A stretch of DNA of 43,440 bases, from NCBI RefSeq assembly GCF_014596465.1, contig NZ_MECK01000568.1, positions 1 through 43,440 on the forward strand, read 5' to 3'. Under the pieces are notes generated by a model that worked only from the letters and a program-made list of their open reading frames with translations, did not search any database and had not been told where the DNA came from. Below, in pieces: positions 32,048-40,254 of the stretch. Made by a program: the position numbers and the translations under genes. The DNA is from Streptomyces sp. CBMA123. GTDB lineage: Bacteria > Actinomycetota > Actinomycetes > Streptomycetales > Streptomycetaceae. Within the stretch, counting starts at the first letter, position 1. Each line of letters starts with the position of its first letter.

Positions 32048-33010
32048 TCAGCTGGCCTGCGGGGGGGCACTGCACGGCCACTGGCAATCAGCGTGTGTGA
32101 GGGGTGTCAGCCGGAGTGCCGCTCTGGTCCGGTCGACCAGCACGTGGATCTCGTCCTTGTTCTCCGCGTAGAAGAACTCGGTCGGGGCGACAGTCAAGGG
32201 CGCCAGGAAGGCGGCCAGGGTCGCGACTTCAGGGTGCGAGACGATCGCGCCGGCCTCGCTGTTCTGCGTGATCGTCTCCGCCTCGGCTGGCCAGTCCAGT
32301 TTGCGTGCGCGTGTCTGCCAGCGTTGCACTATCGCTGGTTCCGCCCATCGGTCTGTGGTCCACTTCTCGGCGATCGAGCGGGCGTCGCGAACGCTCATGA
32401 CCAGAACGTCGGGGCCGTAGCGGCGGAGGATCTGGGCCAGTCGTCTCTGAGCGGCGGCCATGCCGGCGAGGGGGCTCAGATCGACCGGTGGCGGGAACGG
32501 CGGCCGTTCGGTCGCATTCGTCCACGACCCGCTGATGGTGACGCTCTGCCAGTGCTGGTGGCGGGTGCAGATGACCCGGGTAATGGGCAGATGGAGGCGG
32601 GGCGGCGCGGTGTTGCGCCGGATCGCGCAGTGGGGGCATGCCCGGCGGGTGTAGCCCATAGCGGCTTGGAACCGGACCGCCGGGGTCTTCTTCTCCATGA
32701 GGTCCGGCGCGTGCTGGCGGGCCCAGCCCAGGGCCGGCAGTGCCGCTGACAGCCGCCCCAGGGGCAGGCCGCTGATCGCTGCCAAGCGTTCTGCGGCCGG
32801 CGGGTTGAGCAGGGCTTCGAAGAACTCAAGGTGCTTGCCCAGGGACGAGGATTCCGGTCTGGCGATGGTCTTCCAGAGGATTGTGTCCCGGGTGCGGTTG
32901 GCAGCGGCGAGGCGTTGGACGAACGAGGTCAGCGACTCGCCTCCCCAGGGGCGGATGGGGATCGGCAGCGAGCGGGCCGGGGCCTGGTGGGCGTTTCGCG
33001 TGTCGCTCAT
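32048..33010 (-). CDS. tniQ: TniQ-family target-selection protein
   Basis: 320 residues. N-terminal TniQ signature PWGGESLTSFVQRLAAANR (21-39) and a zinc finger formed by CPHC (125-128) with a later Cys and His in VICTRHQHW. TniQ/TnsD proteins link the AAA+ ATPase to a target site in Tn7- and Tn5053-like elements. This one is short (TnsD is about 500 residues) and close to TniQ. The ATG overlaps the stop of the ATPase gene (ATGA). No CRISPR array or Cas gene is near, so RNA-guided targeting is not suggested. Confidence 0.9.
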   Translation of the reverse strand: MSDTRNAHQAPARSLPIPIRPWGGESLTSFVQRLAAANRTRDTILWKTIARPESSSLGKHLEFFEALLNPPAAERLAAISGLPLGRLSAALPALGWARQHAPDLMEKKTPAVRFQAAMGYTRRACPHCAIRRNTAPPRLHLPITRVICTRHQHWQSVTISGSWTNATERPPFPPPVDLSPLAGMAAAQRRLAQILRRYGPDVLVMSVRDARSIAEKWTTDRWAEPAIVQRWQTRARKLDWPAEAETITQNSEAGAIVSHPEVATLAAFLAPLTVAPTEFFYAENKDEIHVLVDRTRAALRLTPLTHADCQWPCSAPPQAS

Positions 33011-34071
33011 GCGGCGGCCTTGCGCTGGCGGGTTCCGGCGGCTCTGGCCGTCCGTCGACGTGGGGCACTCGCTTCCGCGGCGGTGTCGAGCGGGATGTCT
33101 TCCAGGATCGGGACGGTGATCCGCTCGGTGCCGGAGAGGATGGCCCTGACCGCGGCGGCCCGCACCAGGTGCGCGAGGCTGCCGATCATCCCGGAGGTGC
33201 GGTGGTGCAGGAGGTCGGACTGGTCGACGAGGGTGCCGGGCCGGTGCCGGTGCAGCCGCAACGACTGCTCCATGGTGGCCAGCAGTTGCTGCCACTGGGC
33301 CTTGTGGGCTGCGGTGGCGGTCGTGAACGGCTTGGCTGCCACGCTCACGAAGCGTCCGGCGATCTGCTTGCCCCGGGTCCCGGTGAACAGGCCGGCCTGC
33401 TCGACGTCGATGCCGGCATAGACGAACGTCGCGGTGATCCGCTCGGACAGGTACTTCAACTGGTCGGAAGCCTCCGCTCCGGCCCGGGTCGTGAGGTTGA
33501 GGTTGTGGATCTCGTCCACCAGGACCAGCTCGCAGCCCAGTTCGGCCAAGACCTCGCAGACGGCGTTCGTGATCTGGGCCTGGTTCTGACCGCCGACCAG
33601 AGGGATGCCGAGGAAGCGGGCGAACTCCATCGCGAGCATCTTCGGGGTCGCGGCGGGCGGCACCGTCACGTAGACCACGGGCATCCGTGGGCCCGCCCCG
33701 GCAGGAAGGCGGCGTCGGACGTGCTGTTCGTGCGCCTTGCCGAGCTGGGTGATCGCGGTGGTCTTGCCGGTGCCGGGCTCGCCGGTGACGATCAGCCCGC
33801 GCCGGGCGGAGACCTGCCGCCGGTTGAGCAGGGTCAGTTCGCGGCCGGTGCGGATGATCTCCATCATCGTGGGGGTCTTGGCGACCAGGACCTCGGTGTG
33901 GTGCTCGATCCGGGCCTCGTCGTAGAGTGCGCGTTCGACCTCGTTGAGAGCGGCCAACTCCTTGGGCCGAAGTAGCGTGACCGTGGCGGGGAGGTAGTCG
34001 ACGAACCTGGCCCATCCTTCCTTGGTCGTCAGGGCGGGCCGGCCGGGCGCGAGTTCCTGTTCCGTGCTCAT
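33007..34071 (-). CDS. tniB: TnsC/TniB-type AAA+ transposition ATPase
   Basis: 354 residues. Walker A GEPGTGKT (97-104), Walker B LVLVDEIHN (183-190) with VLAELGCELVLVDEIHNLNL, sensor regions ITATFVYAGID and GRFVSVAAKPF. The N-terminal 90 residues contain the usual TniB helices (LPKELAALNEVERALYDEAR-like). It should form an ATP-dependent filament on target DNA and recruit the TnsA/TnsB transposase after TniQ chooses a site. ATG overlaps the tnsB stop (ATGA). The Lys/Arg-rich C-terminus could contact the transposase. Confidence 0.93.
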   Translation of the reverse strand: MSTEQELAPGRPALTTKEGWARFVDYLPATVTLLRPKELAALNEVERALYDEARIEHHTEVLVAKTPTMMEIIRTGRELTLLNRRQVSARRGLIVTGEPGTGKTTAITQLGKAHEQHVRRRLPAGAGPRMPVVYVTVPPAATPKMLAMEFARFLGIPLVGGQNQAQITNAVCEVLAELGCELVLVDEIHNLNLTTRAGAEASDQLKYLSERITATFVYAGIDVEQAGLFTGTRGKQIAGRFVSVAAKPFTTATAAHKAQWQQLLATMEQSLRLHRHRPGTLVDQSDLLHHRTSGMIGSLAHLVRAAAVRAILSGTERITVPILEDIPLDTAAEASAPRRRTARAAGTRQRKAAA

Positions 34072-36119
34072 CGGTAGTCGTCCTCGCTGAACGGGTCGAA
34101 GATGCCGAACGGGATCACCTCGGCCAGCGGAGCGTCGTCCACGTCCGCCTCGTCGACGTGGTCGGCCCCGGTCGCGGGCAAGGCCCCGGCAACCCGGACC
34201 TGCGGCAGGCGGGGTTCGGGAACCGCAGGCCGCGACGCGTGCGGCCGGCGGCCGGCGCGCCGCAGCAGGTCGTCCAGCGCGCGGGCGACTTGCGCCTGGT
34301 CCGTGTCGTCGTGCCCGCGGGCGGCGACCGTCCGGCGGGCCTGGCGCCAGAGGCTGTCGGAGAACGGCCGGGTGATCGTCTTGCGCAGGGTCCATTCGGC
34401 GGTGATCCAGCCGCCGGCGCGGTGGTCGCGTACGAAGACGTGGGAGACGTCGTGCGGGTCGAAGTGGACTTCCCAGCGGCCCCGCTGTGCGCTGACCCCG
34501 GAGAGCTGGCGCCGGTAGGGGACGAGTTCGGGCGCGTCGTAGGTGCGGTTGTCGATGCGGATCCCGTAGTCGTTGATGGTCCGCCAGGTCGCGGGCAGCA
34601 GCTCGATGTAGTCGGTCGGGCCGAGGGTCATGGGCAGGTAGCCGCTCGATGCGACCAGCAGCGCGTAGGCGTCGTTGGGCGACAGCGACCGGCGCGGCAG
34701 GAAGGGATGGGCCAGCGCCTCGTGCGGGCGCAACTGCCAGCCGGCGATCACCCATTCCTGGAGGAGGTCGTCGAGTTCGGGCAGGCTGAAGGCGGCCCGG
34801 CGAGCGGGGTTGGTGCCCCGGCGGCTGACGTCCCGGCCGGTGTAGCTCGCGACGTGCTGGCAGAACAGGCTGTTAATTGAGGAGAATGTCCGCTCGACCA
34901 CGGCCTTGTCCGTCGGGGTGCCCGGGTGCGCGAGCTGAACGGAGATGCCCAGTTGCCGGCAGGCGTCGGTGAAGGTCCGCGAGAGGTAGACCGCCCCGTG
35001 GTCGGTGGTGATGGTCTCCGGGACGATCACCGGCTTGGCCGCGGCCTGCGCGAACCGGGCGTCGATCCGCAGGAGCCGGGCGTGCGGCAGCAGGGAGGCC
35101 GATGCGGCCAGTGCGTGCGGCCAGGTCGGCCGCATCGGCTCGGGCACCAGCATCCGCGCCAGCAGCAGTGCGGCGTCAACCGCCTTGGTGGTCTCCGGCC
35201 GCAGGACGGCCGCGCAGATCGTGCGCGTCGCCATGTCGACGGCGATCGTCAGCTCCGGGCGCCCGGTGCTTCCATCATCGAGGACCACCAGGACATCCAG
35301 CTTCGTGGTGTCGATCTGCACCTGCTCTCCCGGCCGGCCCGCGGCACTCGGTGTGAACGGGCCCTCGGGCCGGTTCGCGTTCTGCCGGCGGGTCGTGGCC
35401 GCCCCGAAAGTGTGCCGCCCGGTCGTGAGCCGGTCGACCAGGCGGTAGAACACCGCCCGGGACGGCAGCGGCACCGCCTCCTCGCCGTACTCGTCGGCCA
35501 GGTCCCGCTCGACCCGGCGCATCAGCCTCGCCCGGGTGCCGGTCGACACCTCGGTCTCCTCGCCGATCGCCCGGAGCAGTGCCTCGACCACCCGCGGATC
35601 GGTCCGCCCGGTCGGCGAGGAGGAACGCATCGTCCGCTGGTCGACCAGGCCGAGCAGGCCCTGCTCGCGGTAGCGGCTGCGGATCCGCTGCAGCGTGCGT
35701 TCCCCGACCGGCTGGCCGACCGCCGCCAGTTCCCCGGCCTTCGTCCTCTGACGCTCGGCGAGCGTGGTGGTCGCCGGGTCGTAGCCCGGCCGCGGAACCG
35801 CCCCGGGCGGGGAGTCCGGCGGCAGGCCGGTCTCGATCTCGACAACATGGCGTTCCCAGAACCGTGCCTGCGCGAGCGCCTCGGCCGGCGCGGCCTCCAG
35901 CAGCCCCGTCGGCGCCAAGACCGGCAGAGGCCCGGCCGCCCCCAGCAGGGCGAAGTCCTCGTCCGCCAGCAGGAACGGCAGCAGCACCACCCGCGAGGCG
36001 CCGTCCGTGCCCAACAGCCTCACCGACATGCCCTCGATCGCCACCACGGTGTGCTCTCCGCCGTCGAAGCGCACCTGATCACCCACCCGCAGAACGCCGG
36101 GCCGGGCCAGGCCCGTCAC
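34068..36119 (-). CDS. TnsB/TniA-type DDE transposase
   Basis: 683 residues from GTG 36119, overlapping the tnsA stop. Layout: an N-terminal beta-rich domain (1-60), helix-turn-helix regions (about 130-235), rve integrase core with Asp270 (EQVQIDTTKLDVLV), Asp373 (ITTDHGAVYLS) and Glu409 (TDKAVVERTFSSI), and a C-terminal beta-barrel (about 500-600). The acidic C-terminal tail ending GIFDPFSEDDYR may bind TnsC, as the TnsB C-terminus does in Tn7. It should cut and join the 3' ends and recognise the end repeats at 36915 and 37792-37866. All three catalytic residues are present, so it may be active. Confidence 0.93.
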   Translation of the reverse strand: MTGLARPGVLRVGDQVRFDGGEHTVVAIEGMSVRLLGTDGASRVVLLPFLLADEDFALLGAAGPLPVLAPTGLLEAAPAEALAQARFWERHVVEIETGLPPDSPPGAVPRPGYDPATTTLAERQRTKAGELAAVGQPVGERTLQRIRSRYREQGLLGLVDQRTMRSSSPTGRTDPRVVEALLRAIGEETEVSTGTRARLMRRVERDLADEYGEEAVPLPSRAVFYRLVDRLTTGRHTFGAATTRRQNANRPEGPFTPSAAGRPGEQVQIDTTKLDVLVVLDDGSTGRPELTIAVDMATRTICAAVLRPETTKAVDAALLLARMLVPEPMRPTWPHALAASASLLPHARLLRIDARFAQAAAKPVIVPETITTDHGAVYLSRTFTDACRQLGISVQLAHPGTPTDKAVVERTFSSINSLFCQHVASYTGRDVSRRGTNPARRAAFSLPELDDLLQEWVIAGWQLRPHEALAHPFLPRRSLSPNDAYALLVASSGYLPMTLGPTDYIELLPATWRTINDYGIRIDNRTYDAPELVPYRRQLSGVSAQRGRWEVHFDPHDVSHVFVRDHRAGGWITAEWTLRKTITRPFSDSLWRQARRTVAARGHDDTDQAQVARALDDLLRRAGRRPHASRPAVPEPRLPQVRVAGALPATGADHVDEADVDDAPLAEVIPFGIFDPFSEDDYR

Positions 36120-36874
36120 CGCCCGACTCCCTCGGCCACGCTGACGAGCGCGGCCTCGCCGAGCACCACCGACAAGTCTGCGACCAGCACCCCGGACCAC
36201 AGCAGGTGGAACACCACCGGCAGCACCGCGATCGGATCACCGACCCGCTCCACCGCCCAACGGATCGGCGTCGGCCGGACGAACATGCCGAGCAGCGGCT
36301 CCACGAACCGGCTCACGGCATGCCGGGGATGGCGATAGCCGGCCAGCCACCGGATGTTGGCCAACACGACCGGCTCCACGACTCCGGCCACCTGGTAGGA
36401 CCAGCCGATCTCGCGGCAGGCCCGCTCCGTCGCCGCAAAGGCCTCCCCGTCCCTCGGCTTGATCCGGTCCAGCGGACGGCAGTCAACCACCAGCCCCGAG
36501 CCGTCGGCACGACGGGCGAACCAGTCCGGCGCGTGCGACCTCCGCTTTCCGCTTTCCTGCCAGAACAGCCACAACGGCTGCGACGCGAAGCCGGTGACCT
36601 GCTGGTCGAAGTCCAGCAGCATCGCGTGGTCGCGCTCGAGCCATGACTCGTAGCCGACGTGCCGGCCGGACGTCGAAGACCACCACAGCCCGGGATGGTT
36701 GCGCTGCCCTCGCCACGAGGGAAACGACCGTACCGGCCGTCCATCCTCGAACCGCACCCCGGCAGCGTCAGCCAACGCCACGCGGTGTTCGCCACCCTCC
36801 CGGTCGACATACGCGACCTCGAACCCCCGCACTACCGCCGGCAATCCACCGGCAACACTCTGAGCGACCGTCAC
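36116..36874 (-). CDS. TnsA-like transposase endonuclease subunit
   Basis: 252 residues from GTG 36874. GYESWLERDHAMLLDFDQQV carries Glu76; SHAPDWFARRADGSGLVVDC carries Asp117; the third nuclease position, usually Lys in a VxVK motif, is Arg133 in VVDCRP. This fits the restriction-endonuclease fold of TnsA, which cuts the 5' ends so that the element moves by cut-and-paste. The Lys-to-Arg change may be typical of actinobacterial members, but I cannot check. A helical C-terminal domain (about 150-250) resembles the TnsA part that contacts TnsC. It is the first gene of a four-gene operon with overlapping ends. Confidence 0.85.
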   Translation of the reverse strand: MTVAQSVAGGLPAVVRGFEVAYVDREGGEHRVALADAAGVRFEDGRPVRSFPSWRGQRNHPGLWWSSTSGRHVGYESWLERDHAMLLDFDQQVTGFASQPLWLFWQESGKRRSHAPDWFARRADGSGLVVDCRPLDRIKPRDGEAFAATERACREIGWSYQVAGVVEPVVLANIRWLAGYRHPRHAVSRFVEPLLGMFVRPTPIRWAVERVGDPIAVLPVVFHLLWSGVLVADLSVVLGEAALVSVAEGVGR

Positions 36875-36914
36875 GCCACCGCGATGATCAGACGCAGAGG
36901 CCCCTGTCCCCCAA

Positions 36915-36936
36915 CTTCGCCAACTTCACCGAGACG
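36915..36936. repeat. TnsB-site-like repeat, inner copy
   Basis: CTTCGCC followed by AACTTCACCGAGACG, just outside the tnsA start, is identical over 22 bases to 37792-37813. It is separated from the other copies by the methyltransferase gene, so the transposon end appears split by, or extended around, that gene. Confidence 0.8.
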
Positions 36937-36954
36937 AGTGGCGCACGCCACTGA

Positions 36955-37692
36955 TCAGCTGCGGCGTGCGATCACGAGGAACTCTCCATCTCCCACTCCG
37001 ACGGGTTCGCGGTTCCATCCCCCGTATATGGCCTCTATGGCGAAGCCCGCAGCCTCCACCGAGGATCGGATCAGCTCCTCGGTGCGGAAACGGAGGGTAG
37101 CGGTGCTCATGAGGCGTTCGCCGTCCGGGAAGATGTAGTGATGGGTGAAGCTGACAGCACCGCCCTGCACTGCGGTCACTTCAGTCCACGCCGAAACGGC
37201 ACGACCGTCTGGCAGCATGATGCGACGCCGGGAGTCGACCGGATTCCACCGCTCCCACCGGCGAGCCTGGGGATCGCGACTGTCGAACACCAGCCGGCCA
37301 CCCGGCACGAGAGAGCGTCCGAGGTCGGAAAGGGCACCCGCCCACTCGATGTCTCCTACGAAGAACTGCGCGACATGGCTGGTCATGACCGCCACATCGA
37401 ACGATCCAGCAGGAAGGATCGATGAAGTGCCCTCGATCCAGGTCACTCGCTCGGCGCTCGGCTTCGCACGAGCCGCCTCGAGCGACGCCCGCGCCGGATC
37501 GACCCCTGTCACCTCATGGCCAGCAGCGATCAAACCGAGCGCGAGCCGACCCGTTCCGCAGCCCAAATCCAGCACGCGGGAACCCGGGGTCTCATTGACG
37601 ACGGCCAGAAAGAAGTCATCCTCGCGCGACCACGGGCACTCAGCGTCATACACCTGGACCAGGCGCGGTTCGCGGAACTCTGCGTGTCGCAT
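36955..37692 (-). CDS. Class I SAM-dependent methyltransferase
   Basis: 245 residues. Motif I VLDLGCGTGRLALGL (about 40-54), VTGVDPARASLEAARAKPSA (motif II), SFDVAVMTSHVAQFF and LVPGGRLVFDSRDPQARRWE complete the Rossmann fold. Small-molecule methylation is the likeliest role; substrate unknown. It lies between two identical 22-bp repeats at the tnsA-proximal end of the Tn7-like element, so it is probably cargo carried at that end. It has its own ATG at 37692 without an obvious ribosome site. Confidence 0.9.
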   Translation of the reverse strand: MRHAEFREPRLVQVYDAECPWSREDDFFLAVVNETPGSRVLDLGCGTGRLALGLIAAGHEVTGVDPARASLEAARAKPSAERVTWIEGTSSILPAGSFDVAVMTSHVAQFFVGDIEWAGALSDLGRSLVPGGRLVFDSRDPQARRWERWNPVDSRRRIMLPDGRAVSAWTEVTAVQGGAVSFTHHYIFPDGERLMSTATLRFRTEELIRSSVEAAGFAIEAIYGGWNREPVGVGDGEFLVIARRS

Positions 37693-37791
37693 CCGCGGAG
37701 CCTAGCCAAGCAGGACGTAGTAGGCCATCCGTTATTGCATCGACGAGCCACGTTCCGAAGCCCACCGCCGGCACGGCAGCGCATCTGCCAT

Positions 37792-37871
37792 CTTCGCCAA
37801 CTTCACCGAGACGCACGAGGCCGAACTCGCCACGATCACCGAGACTCCGCCACGCTCACCGGGACAGGACA
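37792..37871. repeat. Probable right end of the Tn7-like transposon
   Basis: Three related sites follow one another: CGCCAACTTCACCGAGACG (37792-37813 including CTT), CTCGCCACGATCACCGAGACT (37826-37846, last bases shared) and CTCCGCCACGCTCACCGGGACA (37845-37866). The DNA then ends GGACA at 37871. Read inwards from the other strand the terminus is TGTCCTGTCCCGGTGA, beginning TGT as Tn7-like ends do. Several close-set TnsB sites beside tnsA match the right end of Tn7. The inverse end was looked for to the left (CGGTGANNNTGGCG) and not found. Confidence 0.75.
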
Positions 37872-38383
37872 GCGTCCGTACTCACGGGGGTGCCGGACGA
37901 GGCCGTGGTTTCGCCCCGGGGCGAAACCAGGGGCTCCGGGGCACGTCCGTCAGGGCCCGCGGTCTGGGTGGGGTGGGCGCTCAGGATCCGCTCGGCGAGC
38001 TCCCGGTGGCGCGCGGCCAGGCCGTCGGCGGCACGGAGAAGGTCGTCCAGGGCTTGGCGGGCAAAGGCTCCGTCGCTCTCGCGTTCCGCGCGCTCCAGCT
38101 GGCGGAGGAAGCGCTCGTCGTGCCGGCGCAGTGCCTTGCCGAGCTCCAGCAGCCCGGCGGCCGGGCCGTCGGCAGGCAGGACGGCGGGGGGCGGAGTTTC
38201 GCCCCGGGGGTTTTCGGTGGCCGCGGCGAGCGCCTGCTCCTGCCGCTCGCGCTCGCGCGCCCGGTCCGCTTTCGACGAGCACGCCTTCGAGCAGTACTTC
38301 CTCGGGCGGCCCGTAGCGCTCGGCTCCATCTCCTTCCCGCACACGGTGCAGGTCGGCGCGCCGAACAGCATCGGCTCGGCCAT
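37856..38383 (-). CDS. Zinc-ribbon/helical plasmid protein, 3' end in transposon
   Basis: 175 residues from ATG 38383 (an ATG at 38410 is also possible; neither has a clear ribosome site). CTVCGKEMEP and KYCSKACSSKADRARERE form a CxxC...CxxxC zinc ribbon, followed by a long helix region (LELGKALRRHDERFLRQLER, SDGAFARQALDDLLRAADGL). Two internal NPRGET/SPRGET repeats are encoded by the CGCCCCGGGG motif. The last residues (VLSR) and stop lie in the TGTCCTGTCCCGGTGA transposon terminus, so insertion apparently replaced the native 3' end. Possibly a plasmid regulator; unproven. Confidence 0.65.
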   Translation of the reverse strand: MAEPMLFGAPTCTVCGKEMEPSATGRPRKYCSKACSSKADRARERERQEQALAAATENPRGETPPPAVLPADGPAAGLLELGKALRRHDERFLRQLERAERESDGAFARQALDDLLRAADGLAARHRELAERILSAHPTQTAGPDGRAPEPLVSPRGETTASSGTPVSTDAVLSR

Positions 38384-38454
38384 CGACTTCTGCCCCGGGG
38401 AGAAACTCATGATCGGGATGCTAGTTCGGCGCGGTGTCGACTTTTGCCCCGGGG
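37906..38454. repeat. Recurring GCCCCGGGGC palindrome series
   Basis: A perfect 24-bp palindrome with half site TGGTTTCGCCCC lies at 37906-37929. Related copies are GTTTCGCCCCGGGG (38196-38209), TTCTGCCCCGGGGAGAAA (38388-38405) and TTTTGCCCCGGGG (38442-38454). The last two belong to an 18-base direct repeat beginning TCGACTT, 54 bases apart, just upstream of ATG 38383. They may be operator or partition-type sites for a plasmid protein, perhaps the zinc-ribbon protein itself. Confidence 0.7.
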
Positions 38455-38502
38455 TGGAACACCGCGCTCCGGCAGGCAGCAGTGGCCCGTCGCAGCAGTT
38501 AC

Positions 38503-38926
38503 GCAGCGCTGCGCAATCGGCCTTGCGCATGCGCAGCGCTGCACGCGGATGCGCGTGCAGCGCTGCGACCGGCCGCTGCGCGTGTGCAGCGGGCCGGGTC
38601 CGTCGCTGCGCACCGAGTTCCGTCGGCGGCGCCGGCGACCGGGGCGGCGGGCCGGGCCGAGGCCTGCGGCGGGCGGGGTGCGATCCCGTTCGCACCGGCC
38701 GTGACCTGCGGTGGGGAGTTTGCGTCGCACCCGAGGGACGCCGAACTCACCGGCGCCTGCGCACCCCGACACCCCGCACTGCGACGGCCGTCGCAGTGCG
38801 GGCGGCACGACTGCGCGGGCGGTCGCAGTCGCAGCGGCGGGCAGCACCGGTCGCCGACGGGCGCAGCAAGGGCCGCCTTGCTACAGGCCCGCTGCTGCTG
38901 GGTGTAGCAAGGGCACCCTTGCTACA
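38503..38926. repeat. Palindrome/iteron cluster in a gene-free stretch
   Basis: GCAGCGCTGC occurs three times (38503-38512, 38533-38542, 38557-38566; 30 and 24 bases apart). A perfect 30-bp palindrome with half site CCCGCACTGCGACGG spans 38773-38802. TGTAGCAAGGG-CA-CCCTTGCTACA (38903-38926) has perfect 11-bp arms and a close relative at 38863-38885. No gene is supported between 38411 and 39022. The arrangement looks like a replication origin, centromere or multi-site operator ahead of the gene at 39023. Confidence 0.75.
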
Positions 38927-39022
38927 TCAGCGGCCGCTGCTCGGGCAGCGGACGGCAGCGGTGCTGCACGCTGCAGCGGCTGCTGCCCGTGACGGGTCGG
39001 ACGTTTCCTCGGTTGAGCCGGT

Positions 39023-39526
39023 ATGACAGCCTCTTCGTCGCTGCGCGGTTGCGTCGGCAGCACGTTCTCCCCATCCAAGCAGGTGGGCCGGACCGGCGTC
39101 GGGCAGCCGGGCGTCCTCGATGAGCGCAGCGCGCTGACGGGCGCGGGGCTGACCGCGGCGCGGGCCGCGCTGTGGGTGCGCGACCTCGCGCGGCGCCAGG
39201 CCCGGGCCGGGCACCGCGCCGTGCTGGAGGACTTCGCCGGCGCCGTCGCGGCCGCGGGAGCGGACCTGGATCCCGCCGACCGTGAACTGGGCGGGGTGAG
39301 TGAGGAGGTCCGCCACCGCCTCACCGCCTACGTGCTGCTCGGTCCGGCCGGCGTGAACAAAGGCCCGGACCTGTCCCGCGTCGAGGCGGTGGCCCTGGCC
39401 GCCCTCGCCGCCGTCGCCACCGCCTTCCCCACCGCCGTGGTACAGGGCGTCGGCGCGCTGCCGCAGCTGTGCCGCCTCATGAACGCCACCGTCGACGCGG
39501 CTCGCGCCGCCGATGCCCTCGGATGA
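39023..39526 (+). CDS. Unknown 167-residue helical protein
   Basis: Residues 35-165 are almost wholly helical and Ala-rich: LTGAGLTAARAALWVRDLAR, RQARAGHRAVLEDFAGAVAA, SEEVRHRLTAYVLLGPAGVN, VEAVALAALAAVATAFPTAV. The first 30 residues are Ser/Gly-rich and may not all be translated; no good ribosome site precedes the ATG. I do not recognise a family. It is the first gene after the palindrome cluster and is a candidate for the protein that acts there. Confidence 0.6.
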   Translation: MTASSSLRGCVGSTFSPSKQVGRTGVGQPGVLDERSALTGAGLTAARAALWVRDLARRQARAGHRAVLEDFAGAVAAAGADLDPADRELGGVSEEVRHRLTAYVLLGPAGVNKGPDLSRVEAVALAALAAVATAFPTAVVQGVGALPQLCRLMNATVDAARAADALG

Positions 39527-39629
39527 GCGTCACCGGCCGGGCCCCGACGCGCGCTCGGGCCCGGCGCCGGCCGGGTCCTCTCGGACACCGTCCGCGCTCC
39601 CCGCACCCCGCCGCCGTGGTCGCCGGCCG

Positions 39630-40049
39630 CTATCGACGCCGCCCGGCACGCCGCCCTGGAGGGGTTCGAGCAGCCCCGACCCGGCCGCCCAGCGCCAGAG
39701 CGACGGCCTCGCGGACCTTCCGCAGCCCCATCGTGCACCGGCCGTACCGGAAGGTCAGCCCCGGGACTTGCTCGGCGAATGTCCGCCTCCCACACTCGGC
39801 GTCGTCGCAGAAGAACCGGCGGACCCGCAGCTGCAACACGAGCTCCTGGTCACCAACCGCCGAATCGCAGATCCGCCGCTCGTAGCCGCTGTGCACGCGC
39901 TCGGACCAGCCTCCGCAGCCCGGGCACGGCGCACCTGGCGCCCGGCTCCGGGCATGAACACGGACCGCCCCGCCCGCCAATCTGACCAACTCGACGTGCA
40001 ACAGCGCAAACTGAGGGAACAGGACGGCCAGAAGATCAGCAACAGACAC
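39630..40049 (-). pseudogene. ISL3-family transposase, N-terminal remnant
   Basis: LFPQFALLHVELVRLAGGAV, the zf-ISL3 finger (CPGC, SERVHSGYERRICDSAVGDQ, RRFFCDDAECGRRTFAEQVP) and the start of the helix-turn-helix (GLRKVREAVALALGGR) are clear. After GRVGAA the frame runs into Arg/Pro-rich nonsense, and the DDE domain is missing. The GTG at 40049 may be the original start. It is an inactive 5' fragment. Confidence 0.88.
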
Positions 40050-40254
40050 CCGACATGATCGCCAATCATCAAGATCATTGGGTCGCTTTCACGGAACTCG
40101 CGCCAGAGCCAAATCCTGCTGGCCGCTGTCAACCGCCTGACGCACCCCCGAGTAGCAAGCCCGAGAATCAGCCGGCAGAAGCAACCTCAGAGGCAACCCG
40201 TGCCCAGACCGGGTCAGGCGGTGGCGTTGGCCGTGACGGCCGACTTCGGGGCGA

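Noticed and set aside
38503..38926. Palindromes as canonical chromosomal parS sites
   Set aside because: They do not match GTTTCACGTGAAAC, and no ParA/ParB gene is recognised next to them.
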